A stretch of 64,000 bases of DNA from NCBI GenBank assembly GCA_001695595.3, contig MBPM02000041.1:496001-560000 (forward strand), in the 5' to 3' direction. Both the position numbers and the translations under genes were made by a program. The DNA is from Plasmopara viticola (taxonomy: Eukaryota; Oomycota; Peronosporomycetes; Peronosporales; Peronosporaceae). Positions within the stretch are counted from its first letter, which is position 1. Every line of letters begins with the position of its first letter. Positions 9,116-20,100 of this stretch are shown here, piece by piece. The notes below the pieces were generated by a model. The model saw only the letters and a list, made by a program, of their open reading frames with translations, did no database searches and was not told the DNA's origin.

Positions 9116-11440
9116 TCCAGCAAAATGCCCTTTTCACTGTCGCAGATACTGATCGTTCCAGCGCCTCAACCTTGTACATAACGTCTCTTTCAGCACTTTT
9201 GTAGAATGCTCGATTCCTCATCGTTTTGCCTTTGCTAGTCTCTTCAATGTCGAAGTTTTTTGTTTCGAAAAGCAGATGAACAAAATTACAATTTTTTGCG
9301 CATTAACAAGGTCGAAGCCAATCAACTCATAAAAGAGGAAGGCACTAGATGCCTGCAAGAAATCCAACCGAAGACATTTCACGAGAAGCCACAACTTTAA
9401 ATGGCATTGACAGAGACAAATGTCCTGACTTTTCTATCTTTGGCATAAAAGTGTACATTTGACCTAGGCTCTGCATTGCCGTTTGCACTTCGACTCCGCC
9501 CAGCCTTTTGCCAAAAGTGCTCGAACCTTTTTCACCTAAAGATTGCATTGGAAAATACGTATAGGAAAATTGTTTAACGTGGTCAAGAACGTCGATAACC
9601 ACTACAATTTAAAGACGGGCTAGCAACCTACGAAAACTATTAGCTCAAAGTACGTAGGCTATCCCACAATGACAATTTGAACTAACGTACTAAACAGCCC
9701 CAAGTGGAAGATTTTGCTGCGCGCTGTCGCCACGGAGAAGCGATGCTAAAGGATACGTTTTGCACGACGTGCTCGTGTCATTATAAGGGTTTATTCGAGC
9801 CACTAGAACGAACGAGCCCCCACGAGGCCACGATAAAGCCAAAAGCGGCATTGTTTACTCAACGGAAGCGGTTCCTCAATTCTCAACAATTGACTACCTG
9901 CCTTGACAAGGATGCTCAAAGGTGCAGCTGTCAGCTTCTTACTAGATCTATTCAGAAGTTCCTTCTCCGACAACATTAGCTTTATCAAACTCGCATAGGG
10001 TGGGCTTAGCGCAAATATTCGCATTTATGGGTCAGCTCCCCGACATGGTACGACGTTCTTTCTCCAGAAAATTCCCAACAATCGATCCGATCCGGACAAG
10101 GCATATCAGACCTTTTCGTGCGTCGCTTAATGCACAGCAAAAGACGCACCCAAACACAATACAGTTGAGCAGCACGTCCAGCTTCTGTTATCCTTCCTCG
10201 TGTGCCGATTCTGTTTCTTGGGATTACTCCTTTCAGCGACGCTAAATAAGCTTTTTAACAAAATTCCCCATCACACAGGCTGCAACAAAGAACATTATCG
10301 TTACATTAAGTGGTTATCTTTTCACTTTACGTACCACATGGCCAAAGTTTGTGAATGTATCGCTGACATAAAGTGTAATTTTTGTTGATGAGGATATGGC
10401 AACGTCGCAATCATAGTATCCCATCAATTGATGCGCTTGCACATCAGCGGGAATGGCCTGACGTGGGAATACGACATCCAATAAAACCCATTTGCTCCCT
10501 TCTGCATAACTTTAAAAGGGCTGACTTGCTACAAATTTCCTCACGTCAACCGTGCAACACGTGCCTCAAGCAGCCACCTATTTGGCTTTTAATAAGGCAA
10601 TCCTATTCTTCTCGCGAGCATTAGCAGCAGCCAACTTGACTGCTACACACGCCTTTAAACATCTTGGGTACAAACGATGAATGTCGTTCCAGCACTGCGC
10701 CTAGCCTCGCACTACAGTTATCTGGCTTCACGTCACGCAGAAACCCACCACGAACCACAAACGTTACATTGAAATACAATCACTCTGCATTCACTTTCGA
10801 TTGTGCTTGATGAAGCTTATGTTGCAGCACGAGATAGTATTCATGTTGCAGCACGAGATAGTATTCATGTTGCGCCACGGTAAATTCTTGGGCTCTTAAA
10901 AGAAAGTAAGCACCAACACAAAAAGAAGTTGGTGTAATTGCCGGTCGAAGCGATTGGAAGCGAGGCAGACTTTGATGCATTGACAGGCGTCTTTCCCATA
11001 CAGAAGCGTCTCACGATAGTCGGCTGCAGTGAAGATTGCACTGCTACCGTTGTTTTGAAAAAAATGGCAGCGTCTGCGACGCGCAAAAAGTCGTCAAGGT
11101 TTAGAACGCGTTTGTCGTGTCCATGCACGATACGAGCTACTGTACAATAAGTTAAATTTTCCTTTGAGCTAAAATAAAGAGAAGCTACTCCCAGTGCTCA
11201 CACAAATCAAGTGTGGCCATGTTTGTAATTTTAGAGTGGTTTTCATTTCAGGTTTGGCTTTCAGTATTTACCTGATCGCGCGATCAGATTCGCGCCATTC
11301 TATCCATTACCTTCGCAGAGTAAACTGCATCGTGGAGGATTGAATCGTGTGCTAACTGACCCACTGACCTGTTGAGGAGGAAGACCTAGACTGACGCAAT
11401 TGACGCAGCGTGCTTGCTTACTTGGCCTGGTATTGCACAA
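9116..11440. other. 5' flank of effector B, repeat-derived
   Basis: No complete gene was recognised. About 9106-9290 resembles 51690-51850. About 10300-10640 on the minus strand matches 33600-33880 and 17690-18160 (unidentified repeat R1). 10818-10868 holds a direct duplication of a 25-base unit (GTTGCAGCACGAGATAGTATTC). 10950-11130 is the conserved flanking block also seen before copies A and E. The minus frame 9345-9602 (85 codons) has no family signature. Confidence 0.5.
11213..11233 (+). promoter_or_regulatory. Conserved upstream element of effector B
   Basis: TGTGGCCATGTTTGTAATTT lies about 280 bases before the ATG of copy B, in the same orientation as the gene. Versions occur in sense orientation before A (inside 1076-1160), C (about 33198-33216), D (35527-35549) and E (about 50862-50880). 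A regulatory role is inferred from position and repetition only. Confidence 0.45.
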
Positions 11441-11446
11441 ATCTGC

Positions 11447-11464
11447 TTTGCTATGCAATTTTTG
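11447..11464 (+). promoter_or_regulatory. Putative core promoter/initiator of effector B
   Basis: TTTGCTATGCAATTTTTG lies 47-64 bases before the ATG. It resembles the oomycete initiator/flanking promoter region and is nearly identical at the same place in copies C and D. Confidence 0.5.
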
Positions 11465-11510
11465 TTTACTGAGTGTACCAATTGCATGCATGATAGTCAA
11501 ATTTTGTATC

Positions 11511-13744
11511 ATGCGGTTTTACTACTTACGCATTACACTACTGATCAGTGCCATTGCTGCAAATGCAGTCACTGACACGACCGAGACAGATGTTGAATTG
11601 ACCGCATCACGTACGGCGTCTTCGCCCATATTTGTCCGTCACGATGTGGCGGCATCAGCGGTCACAGAGACTCAGAATGTCGATGACGAAGAGAGGGGAG
11701 GGATGTCAATTCCAAAATTTGCCAAACTATTGGGATTGAGTCCCAAAGCTAGGGTCCTATATGGATAAAGAGTCGTGCCTTTGAGGGGTACATGAAAGAA
11801 AGACTGACCTTAAAACAGATTTACGAAAGATTGGATTTAAGCAATCCAAATTATAAATTTCTAGTGGACGCCCGATGGGTTCACTGGATCTTTCTCCTCT
11901 GCCAACTTAGCCGTTTCTTGGGCGAGAATGAACACGAATTTATAATTGCGGTAATGTCGGTCACACATGGTCCCGAAGCATTGGCCGACAACTTAATTTC
12001 TACAGTCAAAATCATTAATTTTAAAACTTTCGCTCTGAATTTGATCAATGTCGCCAACGACCAAATCAAGAGTCGGGTCTTCAAAAAAATACCTCAGCTT
12101 GAAAGGGAACTATCTGATCTAGAACGACGTCCGGCAAAGAATGGTTCCAAGACTCTCCGTGATCGTGTAAACGCGTTCTGGAAGAAATACTATTCAGCCA
12201 ATCAGTCGGAAATAAAGCTTCCCGTTTTAACGAGCTACCTGGGTGCAGTGTTTTGCAAGGATCACGCTGTCGGCATCAAGCAAATTGGCGGCCACAAACA
12301 TTATGAGGATCCTGCCTTTCTCAAATTCATGCTTACGCTGGACAAAACCTCTGATCAGGATTACATTAGAAGTCTAGTCTCTCTATATTTGGATGTGCAC
12401 GTACCTCCGTCCAAAATTGTGTCCATGCTGGTGCAGAATGTCCCGAAAGGTTTTCGATATACCATCCTATTTTTGGAAAGTTTGCCCAGGAGCTTCTGGC
12501 TGCACTATTTAGAACAGTACAATAACCGCCATTATAGTGACAAATTAACGGTCACTGCGATTTCCGAGTTTGAGCAATTGTTGCGAATGCTAGATGACAT
12601 TGCAATGAATCTGAATGCGCCAATACGTGCTTTTAGTGACACGGCAATTAGCACTTGGTTCAAGGTTCTGACTTTGCCGCACCTTGCCCAACTCGAGATA
12701 AGTCAGCTGTTTCGAGAAAAATTGATATGGATTTGTTTGATGAGAGAAGTTTCCCCGTCTGAAATCGTGACTGCACTGATGCTCGATAAGGCGGCAAATA
12801 AGTACTTCACAATCTTATTCCTAGACGGGACGTCGAAAACCTTTTGGGTGCGCTACTTCGAGCAGTACATTCAAAAAATTTCTAACAATGTGAAGTTGAT
12901 GCGGTCTGCGAATTTCGACCTTGGGCGGTTACTGGAAACGCTGTTTGCGGTGGCAAGCCAAGAGTTGCATTCCGCTTACGAATACGCAGCGTACGGCACT
13001 ATTCTTAAATTGCTGATTTCACCATACTCTACCCATCTCAGCTCGAGCCATGAACATATGATTGAGCTGACGTCGATCTTGTTGTTGGATAGAACACTTC
13101 CGTCCAATGTTGTGTCCATGTTGACGCACGGTGAAGCTGACGCTGACAAGTTCAAAATTCTTTTTGTCAACAAGTCATCGAAAACTTTTTGGGTGCGCTA
13201 CCTGAAGTCGTACTTTGAATTCAGTTCTGATGTCGAGGACTTTGCGAGCACCGCAAATACCGATTTCCAGCACCTACTGATCATGCTGAATGCGGTGGGA
13301 GTGCAAGAATCAACAACAGCTGACGAATTAATGGTGGGTAGCACTTTCTTGAAGATACTGGTTTCACCGGAGATTGCAAGCATCGTGGACCAAAGGTTTT
13401 TAAACGATTTTGTATCGGCATGTTTGAACCAGAGGATACCTCCATTCGAGTTTGTGTTAATGCTGGTGCTCGAAGAAGAGGAAACGAACTACTTCCAGAT
13501 ACTTTTCGAAAATACGCCAAGCTCGAAGCTTTGGGAGGTCTACACGACGGCGTATGACGCGGACCCTCCATCTCAACAGAATCATATGATGTCGACGCTC
13601 GTCCAAGCCATTGGCGATACAAAATTGGAAAGAATTTTGAATGCAGCGTCAACAGATGAGGCAATGAGCGAAAAGGCGAAAGCTCTTCTGACTCAACTTG
13701 ACCAGTGGAAGCTCAAACGGCCTTTCTCGAATGACATGTTGTAA
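11511..13744 (+). CDS. Secreted multi-module WY/LWY effector, copy B (one frame break)
   Basis: The ATG at 11511 aligns with the starts of copies A, C, D and E and opens a signal peptide (residues 1-20). RHDV is at 43-46 in the RxLR position and DDEER at 58-62 is a clear dEER. The frame is broken near 11763-11768, where one base appears missing just before the segment homologous to KSRAFE; the downstream frame then runs open to the stop at 13742-13744 (650 codons from 11792). The body has an N-terminal module (WVHWIFLL), a second module, then four modules of about 114 residues with aromatic cores SFW-x2-YLEQY, TFW-x2-YFEQY, TFW-x2-YLKSY and LWEVY. Either a recently disabled gene, a sequencing or assembly error, or a gene starting at the internal ATG without a signal peptide (unlikely). 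Family identity is strong; functional status is uncertain. Confidence 0.8.
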
Positions 13745-13884
13745 ACGCATAATGGGAAAAAGAGTTAGAGCTAAAATGGCGCTCAATGTCTACTTTGATT
13801 GCATACATTGTGGTTACGATCGGCAAATACAGCATTTTCAGTAAACGCTTAATCTCTACGATGAGTTAATAAAAGTGAGTGTTA
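13745..13884. other. 3' flank of effector B
   Basis: A short AT-rich 3' region resembling the sequence after copy D (GCGCTCAA and GATCGGC segments shared with 38028-38090). Candidate for the 3' untranslated region; no clear poly(A) signal could be assigned. Confidence 0.4.
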
Positions 13885-14085
13885 CGGTCCACTTCTGTCG
13901 TAAGTATTGCCGAGCTGTACTTTACTGAAAAGCGGTGCCCGCTGCATGACAGGACACTGTTGCCGCGTAAAACAATCAGAGTTACGCCAGTGATAGTGTT
14001 GATATCTGCCTCGCTGTGTCAGCAGCATGATGAGAGAATACTGCTTGTGGAGGCAAATGACATTTATTGAATCAAAGTACAAAGG
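13885..14085 (-). pseudogene. Fragment of the SHWR/PVMQ small-protein family (right arm copy)
   Basis: The minus-strand frame 13882-14082 (66 codons) includes HWRNSDCFTRQQCPVMQ, the mirror copy of the fragment at 8905-9110. It keeps an open frame that the left copy has lost by a stop. Without the hydrophobic part seen at 34949-35308 it is probably a remnant. Confidence 0.45.
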
Positions 14086-15465
14086 CGTGCTCTGATTTTT
14101 GTTGTCTGGCTGCTCTTCAAGCAGAGTATCGAGCGCTACATCACAAGCGTTTTGTCCTGATTTATTTGGGACAACCTTGATGAAGGCAGTAAGTTACTTA
14201 CGTCGAAAAGATGGAGGTGAAAACAAAGTAGAAAGAGGAGCAAGTGCGTTTGCATACAATGATGATGCTTGAGTTGGGGTTCAATAAAATTAAGAGGTCA
14301 ATCTACTGACTATCGCGATAGTCATATTCCAAGATGCAATGTATTGCAGCTGTGATAAAAGAGAGTGCTTAAAAAGTGTATGGCCGTCTAATTGGCTTCA
14401 GGTAGTGTTTGTACTTGCGGCATGTGCTCATTTAAGGTGGGCAAGCCGCAGAGGTATTCTACAGCTGGTGGCAAAGAGCTCGTATTGGGCGTTGTACTCC
14501 AATCCAGGCCACTCCAAGCACGCAACGTGATACTTCAGTTAACTATTTCAATATAAGCACTCACTGAACCTCGGACTTGTCGTATGTGGGTTAGAATGCT
14601 GGGCTAAACGTCCATACACTGAATATTGGATTGCAACATAATGCGTGTAAAATTCGAACACTAAACAGAAGCACATGAACTACACGGACAGCATTATTAC
14701 AATCATGAGTCTTCGAAGCTTATGTGCGATTGAATAAACGAAAGTATATAAGATGTGAGTTATGGTACAAACTTCCGTCACGAGTCCAATTTAAAAGTTC
14801 GGGTTGACTAGACGATACCGTTGTTGAGTCCAATATGCGCTTTGCAAAAGAGTCGTGCTTGTCTGCTGCACCGTTTCCGTTGGAATGATGTCGGGCGAAG
14901 TACAAATTTGGTAAGTTCGCGACTTTACCACATCAAATTTTGTCCATCTAGGCCAGCCGTAAATTTCCAGCAAAATGCACTTTTCGCTGTCGCAGATACT
15001 GATCGTTCCAGCGCCTCGACCTTGTACATGTATCTTTTAGATTTTTTTAAAGGTCACACATCGTGTGATGCTTCCAAGTGACTAGAATTTACTTAAGAAA
15101 TCAGAAAGGAAAAGCAATTCTAGCCGAGTTGAACTATTTATCAAAACGTTTGTGGACGGTAATTATTGTTATCTGCTTTTTCTCGAAATAAATAAATATA
15201 GGGAAATGATACCGGGCAGGCACTTTTCGCTAACGGGCAGGCACTGATGTTTGTATGAATTAAATTGATAGGCATTTCTTCTCTGTGATTGGCTGGAGGT
15301 TAATTCTCAGTCGTGATATCAATTCTCATTTGCTACACCAATCTCAATATCCCAAAACTACTTTTCGATGTTGAACCGCGACTTTCCACGCAACTTTGAC
15401 GTATTCTTAGTTGCGTGGAAAGTCATATACTTCCCTATATGAAACACGCCTAAGATGTAACGATC
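13885..15465. repeat. Right arm of the long inverted repeat around effector B
   Basis: Reverse complement of 7590-9115 with few differences. An extra block of about 75 bases at about 14951-15030 (TTTCCAGCAAAATGCACTTT onward) matches 9112-9185, which lies just outside the left arm in direct orientation, so this arm records a rearrangement. A MITE end begins at about 15200. Confidence 0.85.
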
Positions 15466-15908
15466 TTAAAACAGACGCATTAGCCAAACTATGCTACCTT
15501 CCGTTTGGAATCAAATCATTAGAAAGCGACATTAGCTGTAAAACAGATTTAGCATATTATATTTAGGGAAATGATACCGGGCAGGCACTTTTCGCTAACG
15601 GGCAGGCACTAATGTTTATATGAATTAAAGTGATTGGCATTTAATCATAATTTCTAGGCTACAGAAGAATTAAAAATTCTACGGAAAATGAAGCGGTTGC
15701 TTATCTATGACAATTGTATCATAAGGGCTCGTCTTGAAAGCGCGAGGCGTTGATAACTTCCTTTACTTCTGGAAAGAAAAAGGCGTGTCAATACATTTAG
15801 GGTCTCCTATAGGTGCTCGATCGCTAAGCGAGACGACAATTGCGAGCAAGTCATTGAGGACTCAAATGTGTGTTAGCACTTGATAAGCATGTTCGTCGCA
15901 TATACATC
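15466..15908. repeat. Direct repeat, right copy (mate 7147-7585)
   Basis: Same sequence and orientation as 7147-7585, including a MITE left end at about 15565. It follows directly on the inverted arm, so the right side carries the two halves of the left locus in scrambled orientation. Confidence 0.85.
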
Positions 15909-16073
15909 GGCGCAATGCCTCGCCTGTCAAGTTAAGCTTTAAGAAATAGCGTAAAATAGTGTTTAGAATCGTGCAAGAATGATTAGCTGTCATACCCATG
16001 TTCCTCCGCATCGTCTAAGTTTTCTCAGATCGATCACAAGTCGAACAGTTGTGGTCAATTAAAAACGTGCTTC

Positions 16074-17245
16074 AATGTAATGTAATGTATTACGTTATCG
16101 CGTTGCCAAGTTATGCACGTGCTAGGCTCAGTCTGGCTAGTCCACGGCATAGAGTGGTTTCCGCATACGTCGAGTCTCGTTCGGCGGGCAGTGAATCCAG
16201 CACCGAGGTCGTGAGGGTCTTCCATTTCTTTCGGTCTTGTGCAAGGGTACGTACCACTTCGAGGTCTTGTGCTATCCGGAGTCGAAAGCCGGAGCCACGG
16301 GAAACAAGGTCGTGGTCGAGTGTTGAGGGGAGCGTGGTGCGGGGACGTCCGCGCCATTTTGCTGCGGTGGAGAAGAAGTAGGCACGCATCTGGAGGTTAG
16401 CTGGAATGTCGGGATTGCGGCGAAGTACATGGCCAAACAGGCGCCAGCGAGCTTGTGTCAGTCGTAGTCTCAGCGGCCGCTCATCACAGAGGTCGTAGAG
16501 TCTTGCATTCGAAATGTGTCGGGGGTAGCGATAGCCAAGAGCGTAGCGAAGCTGGCGGCGACGGAAACTCTCGAGGCCGTGGAGCTCTGACTTGGTAAGA
16601 GCCCAGGTGGCGCAGTTGTACAGCAGGATTAATAGAACGTAGGTGTTGTACAGTCGAATGCGGGTCTTGGGTGAGATGAGCGTGGGGCGGAGCCAGACGG
16701 ACCAGAGGCGGTGGAGCGCGAGGGTGGCCAGGGGTTGCGTCGGGATAGATCTTCAATATCGCCGAGGAGTGTTCCGAGCTTCTGAGTGTGGCGCCAGGTT
16801 TCTTCTCGGGCTCGGGCGTGTCGAGTGGCGCCTGACGGGTTGCAGTGGCGGCGGATTTTGGTGACTTCGGTCTTGGCTTCGTTTTTTTTTTTTTTTTTTC
16901 AGAGTTAGAAGGAAGTCATCAATGCGGTGCTCACCTCTATCGTAAATCTTGGTTTCTCGGAGGCCAAGGATATCGACGCGGTAGCGCCGGAGATCTTCGG
17001 GGAGTGTTTCGTGCTTCTTGCGCTTCGAACCTAGAGAATTCATATTAAGAGAGCCAATCCGGATGCGGTTGGCGCGGTTAGGGCGTGGAAGGGGGTTTGG
17101 CCTGGTGCTGGAGACCGTCGCGTCGAGGGTGAGACTCGTTAGAGACCTGCAGATGCCCGAGAGCACCTACCCGAAGCGCGCGAGCATTTAGCCCCCGCGC
17201 TTGGAAGGAGGGCGTCACCCCAACCTTTTCCGAAAAATGTTTTAG
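16074..17245 (-). mobile_element. Internally deleted LINE (non-LTR retrotransposon)
   Basis: On the minus strand the 5' part (17166 to about 16900) encodes the start of an apurinic-type endonuclease: RIRIGSLNMNSLGSKRK followed by DILGLRETKIYDRGEHRID. This breaks at a run of about 19 T (A on the coding strand) near 16880-16900. The 3' part, open from about 16680 to 16111, encodes the C-terminal end of a LINE reverse transcriptase polyprotein: LLYNCATWALTKSEL, LYDLCDERPLRLRL, then WRLFGHVLRRNPDIP and a GRPR segment. Most of the reverse transcriptase is missing, so it is non-autonomous. The 3' end carries short ACATT-type tandem repeats. It is the parent architecture of the short copies at 6774-7100 and 45044-45367. 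Confidence 0.8.
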
Positions 17246-18369
17246 TATGTTTACCGTATTCTTAAAAAAATCGAGTGGACCATCGTTCTTTAGAGCCTTT
17301 AATAAAAATACCTCAACAATATAAGAGACTGCTGTAATTAATGATGTTCTATGTGCTATTTGTAACTACATACAAGCGACTATCATTATGAAGAGCCAGA
17401 AAATCGATTTTTGAGAGTCCTGTAGGGGGACGGAAGTTGTATCATGTTCGGCACTTTAATGGAAGACGTATTCTTGCAAGCAGCATGACGTACGCAAAAG
17501 CGATGTGGTTGCCAAACTTGCAGTGATAAAAATACTATCAGTACAATTATTCCTGCTTAGATATGAGGCGCATTGTGCATCAATCCCTCGGGCAAAAGCT
17601 CTGTGCGCTGAAGCAAGTTTTATTGACCACATCTGTTCGACTTGTGATCGACTTGAGGAAACTTCAACGATGCGGAGGAAATTGAAGCCAGAATGTAGTT
17701 TAATGCTCATTCCATTCTCACTTTTTTTAAGTAAGGAGCGAGGATTGTTAGAAGGGCTTGAGGCCAAGCAGTGGCGGGAAAGCAAATTGGAAGTTTATTG
17801 AGAGCAAGTGAGTTTCTGCAGGATGATGGCAAGGGTCTATCTTCATTTGTGGCTTTGATATCGTGATAAGAATGGAATTGCTCCATCAAAAGCCAAAGAA
17901 GTCGCTTCTTAAGGCACGTGATGCACGATTGACCTAAGGAATTTGTAGCAACTTGAACGCTTTGGAATCATGCAGACGAGAGCAAAGAGTTTTTATTTTG
18001 TACCTCCACGTCAGATCATTCTCGCCAATGTGCTGTCGCATCGACAAATGGAAAAATACGACACGTGTCTCCCTGTCCTAATCGACATAAATCACGCTGA
18101 ACCAATTCCAAGCACTTTGGCCATGTTGTACGTAAAAGTTAAAGATTTGAAGTTTTATGGTGATGTAAGTCGTTGCAGGCTGCAACGTAAGAAGTTTTAA
18201 AACGAGCGCTGATAAAAGAAGGAAGCTAGAAAAAAACTCGTTTTCGTCCAACTGGACGCCTATTTGTCCGACAAAGTCTCCTCGACATGAAATCTCATCC
18301 TTGGCACTTTGACATTTTGCCAAAAATTTGCTGTTCGTCACACCGTTTGTGTACACGGTCTTGAGCCGT
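17246..18369. other. Unidentified repeat R1 and spacer
   Basis: About 17690-18160 is collinear with 33290-33900 (GAGCAAGTGA, AAAGCCAAAG, GCACGATTGACCT and ACTTTGGCC landmarks) and, inverted, with part of 10300-10640. The frames are broken in all copies. No family recognised. Confidence 0.4.
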
Positions 18370-20100
18370 AAGGTGGTCTGGGATATCCTTACTTTGCGTA
18401 AACACGTAGATGTCGTCAAGTAGAGTCCCACCACATCCTTTAAATATCGAAAGACAAATGTTGGCTTACTCGGGATTCCACTTCGTCCCATGGGAACGAC
18501 CAGATACTCAAATAGACCATCTGTGGTTAAGGAAGCGATAAATAGGATCTCCGATTTACGCAACCTCGAAGTAGGTATATGCACGAAACACAATGACTTC
18601 CAGAAATGGCGAAAAAGGTGCTTTCTAATGTGGCATCGGTATCGCCGGGGAGATTGACGTTAGATTTAGCTGACGATATTTGTGCTTACCTAAAGGCTTC
18701 TTGACCCAAATGTCATTGCCTCAAAGGAAGACGTACTTGGTCTAACAATGCCAACTTGAACTATCTCTTTGGTTCAATCTTTGAATTTTCACCGCTCTTC
18801 GAGACTCTGGTACCATTGTTTGACGGATATCGGTTTGGAACCAGACTTGAGAAAAATTTCGTGCTCAAAATCTTCTTGTGCAGAATACAGGGCTCGCATA
18901 CTTGCGTAGCGCTTCATACGCTAAATCTGTTGTAGGCTTCCCATCCTAAATTTTTGGAGCGCTCAGCCATCTTGAAATCATGAGGATTGACGACGGGGCA
19001 CCTCCATTGCCCTTGTCGTGACAAAAAATTCTCAGGAACTGGTGCAAAAAAAATTGCTTTGTTCCTTGACAGTCATGGTGACCTTGTTGGCGTTAGAAAA
19101 TAAGAATCTTACCCGTTGATTCATGCGAGACTTGCGTTGTCCAGCAGCCCATCCGGCCTGACATTGATTTTGATTTGCCGCGCAGTGCTCCGGATTGATG
19201 CGAGGATTCATGCGCCCTAAAGTCCAGTTGGTTTCTGGATTTTGCTCACGAAGCCACATCGTATCGATTATAAACTATCAGGAACGGGCACGCCTTGGAA
19301 TGTTTCCAATACTGCAGAGAAACCAAGCATCTGCAATATAGGTGCAAAGTTGATCAAGGACGGTAAACAACCTAGTCACAATTAAGGTCGACTTGCGTCG
19401 TCTCACTCATGGCCACTCCTAGCCCAAATCGCTTCACCAAGCCTTCAGTATACCGTTTAGATTACATCCATTGTCGATGAAGACAGTGACGGAACTGTGT
19501 GGACCAAAGCCTATATAAGCTTGAGCTTTTAATCTAAAAAGAGCACATAGTGCACCTTTTATACAACGATTCGCTTCCTCACATTCAGGAGCGGTACACT
19601 GCGGAGAAAGTTGGCCGACATCGCCTCAGAAAGATAACAGTGCTGAAAATTTAGTATAGTTATCGTTTTTAATTTGCAACATTCAACAGTTTTACAAATT
19701 AACGTTCTCGTCTATCCTATTTTTTTGGTATCTGCGGTCGTGACGTGATCACACGATAGCCTGACTCCCTGGTCACCGTCTCCAACAGCTTGACCGCTAA
19801 ACGATTTGGTCTATCTGGAACCTGAAGCTGTAGGGTTTTTCAATGGCCTTCTCGAAAGTATAAAGACCTTCCTCATGCATCATCTTCGCGGTCTCCATCT
19901 TTTGAAAAAGAACCGAATTTGTGCTCCTTAACTTCCAATTTAGTTTGGGACATCATGTCCTGGAGTCGAAAAATCATGATTAAAATTCCTTGTTTCAAGG
20001 AAAACATCCAATCTCGAAGATCATACCAAAATTTCTTAGGCCTTAAGCGTGTGCGCAATTGAAGTTCAACAGAACCCACGTTTTGTGCACGTTCATGCCC
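18370..20100 (-). mobile_element. Decayed Ty3/gypsy retrotransposon (protease to reverse transcriptase)
   Basis: On the minus strand, in order: a cysteine-containing gag-like tail near 19600; a protease-like FIDNGCN segment near 19480 (DSG/DTG site altered); a WLREQNPETNWTLGRMN linker at about 19255-19200, typical between gypsy protease and RT; a GIVRPSTSSFEAM segment near 18760-18720; and TTDGLFEYLVVPMGRSGIP at about 18520-18470, the RT block that normally reads FxxMPFGLxNAP. Many stops and frameshifts separate these. The frame at 19873-20079 may be gag. No LTR was identified. Old and inactive. Confidence 0.6.

Noticed and set aside
10865..11150. Divergent small gene before effector B (minus frame 10865-11128)
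   Set aside because: The homologous DNA before A and E does not keep the frame: an ATG-led frame in E hits a stop at once in B. The block looks conserved as DNA only.
13281..13664. 127-codon minus frame inside effector B
   Set aside because: Antisense to the last WY modules; equivalent frames appear opposite D and E because the sequence is paralogous.
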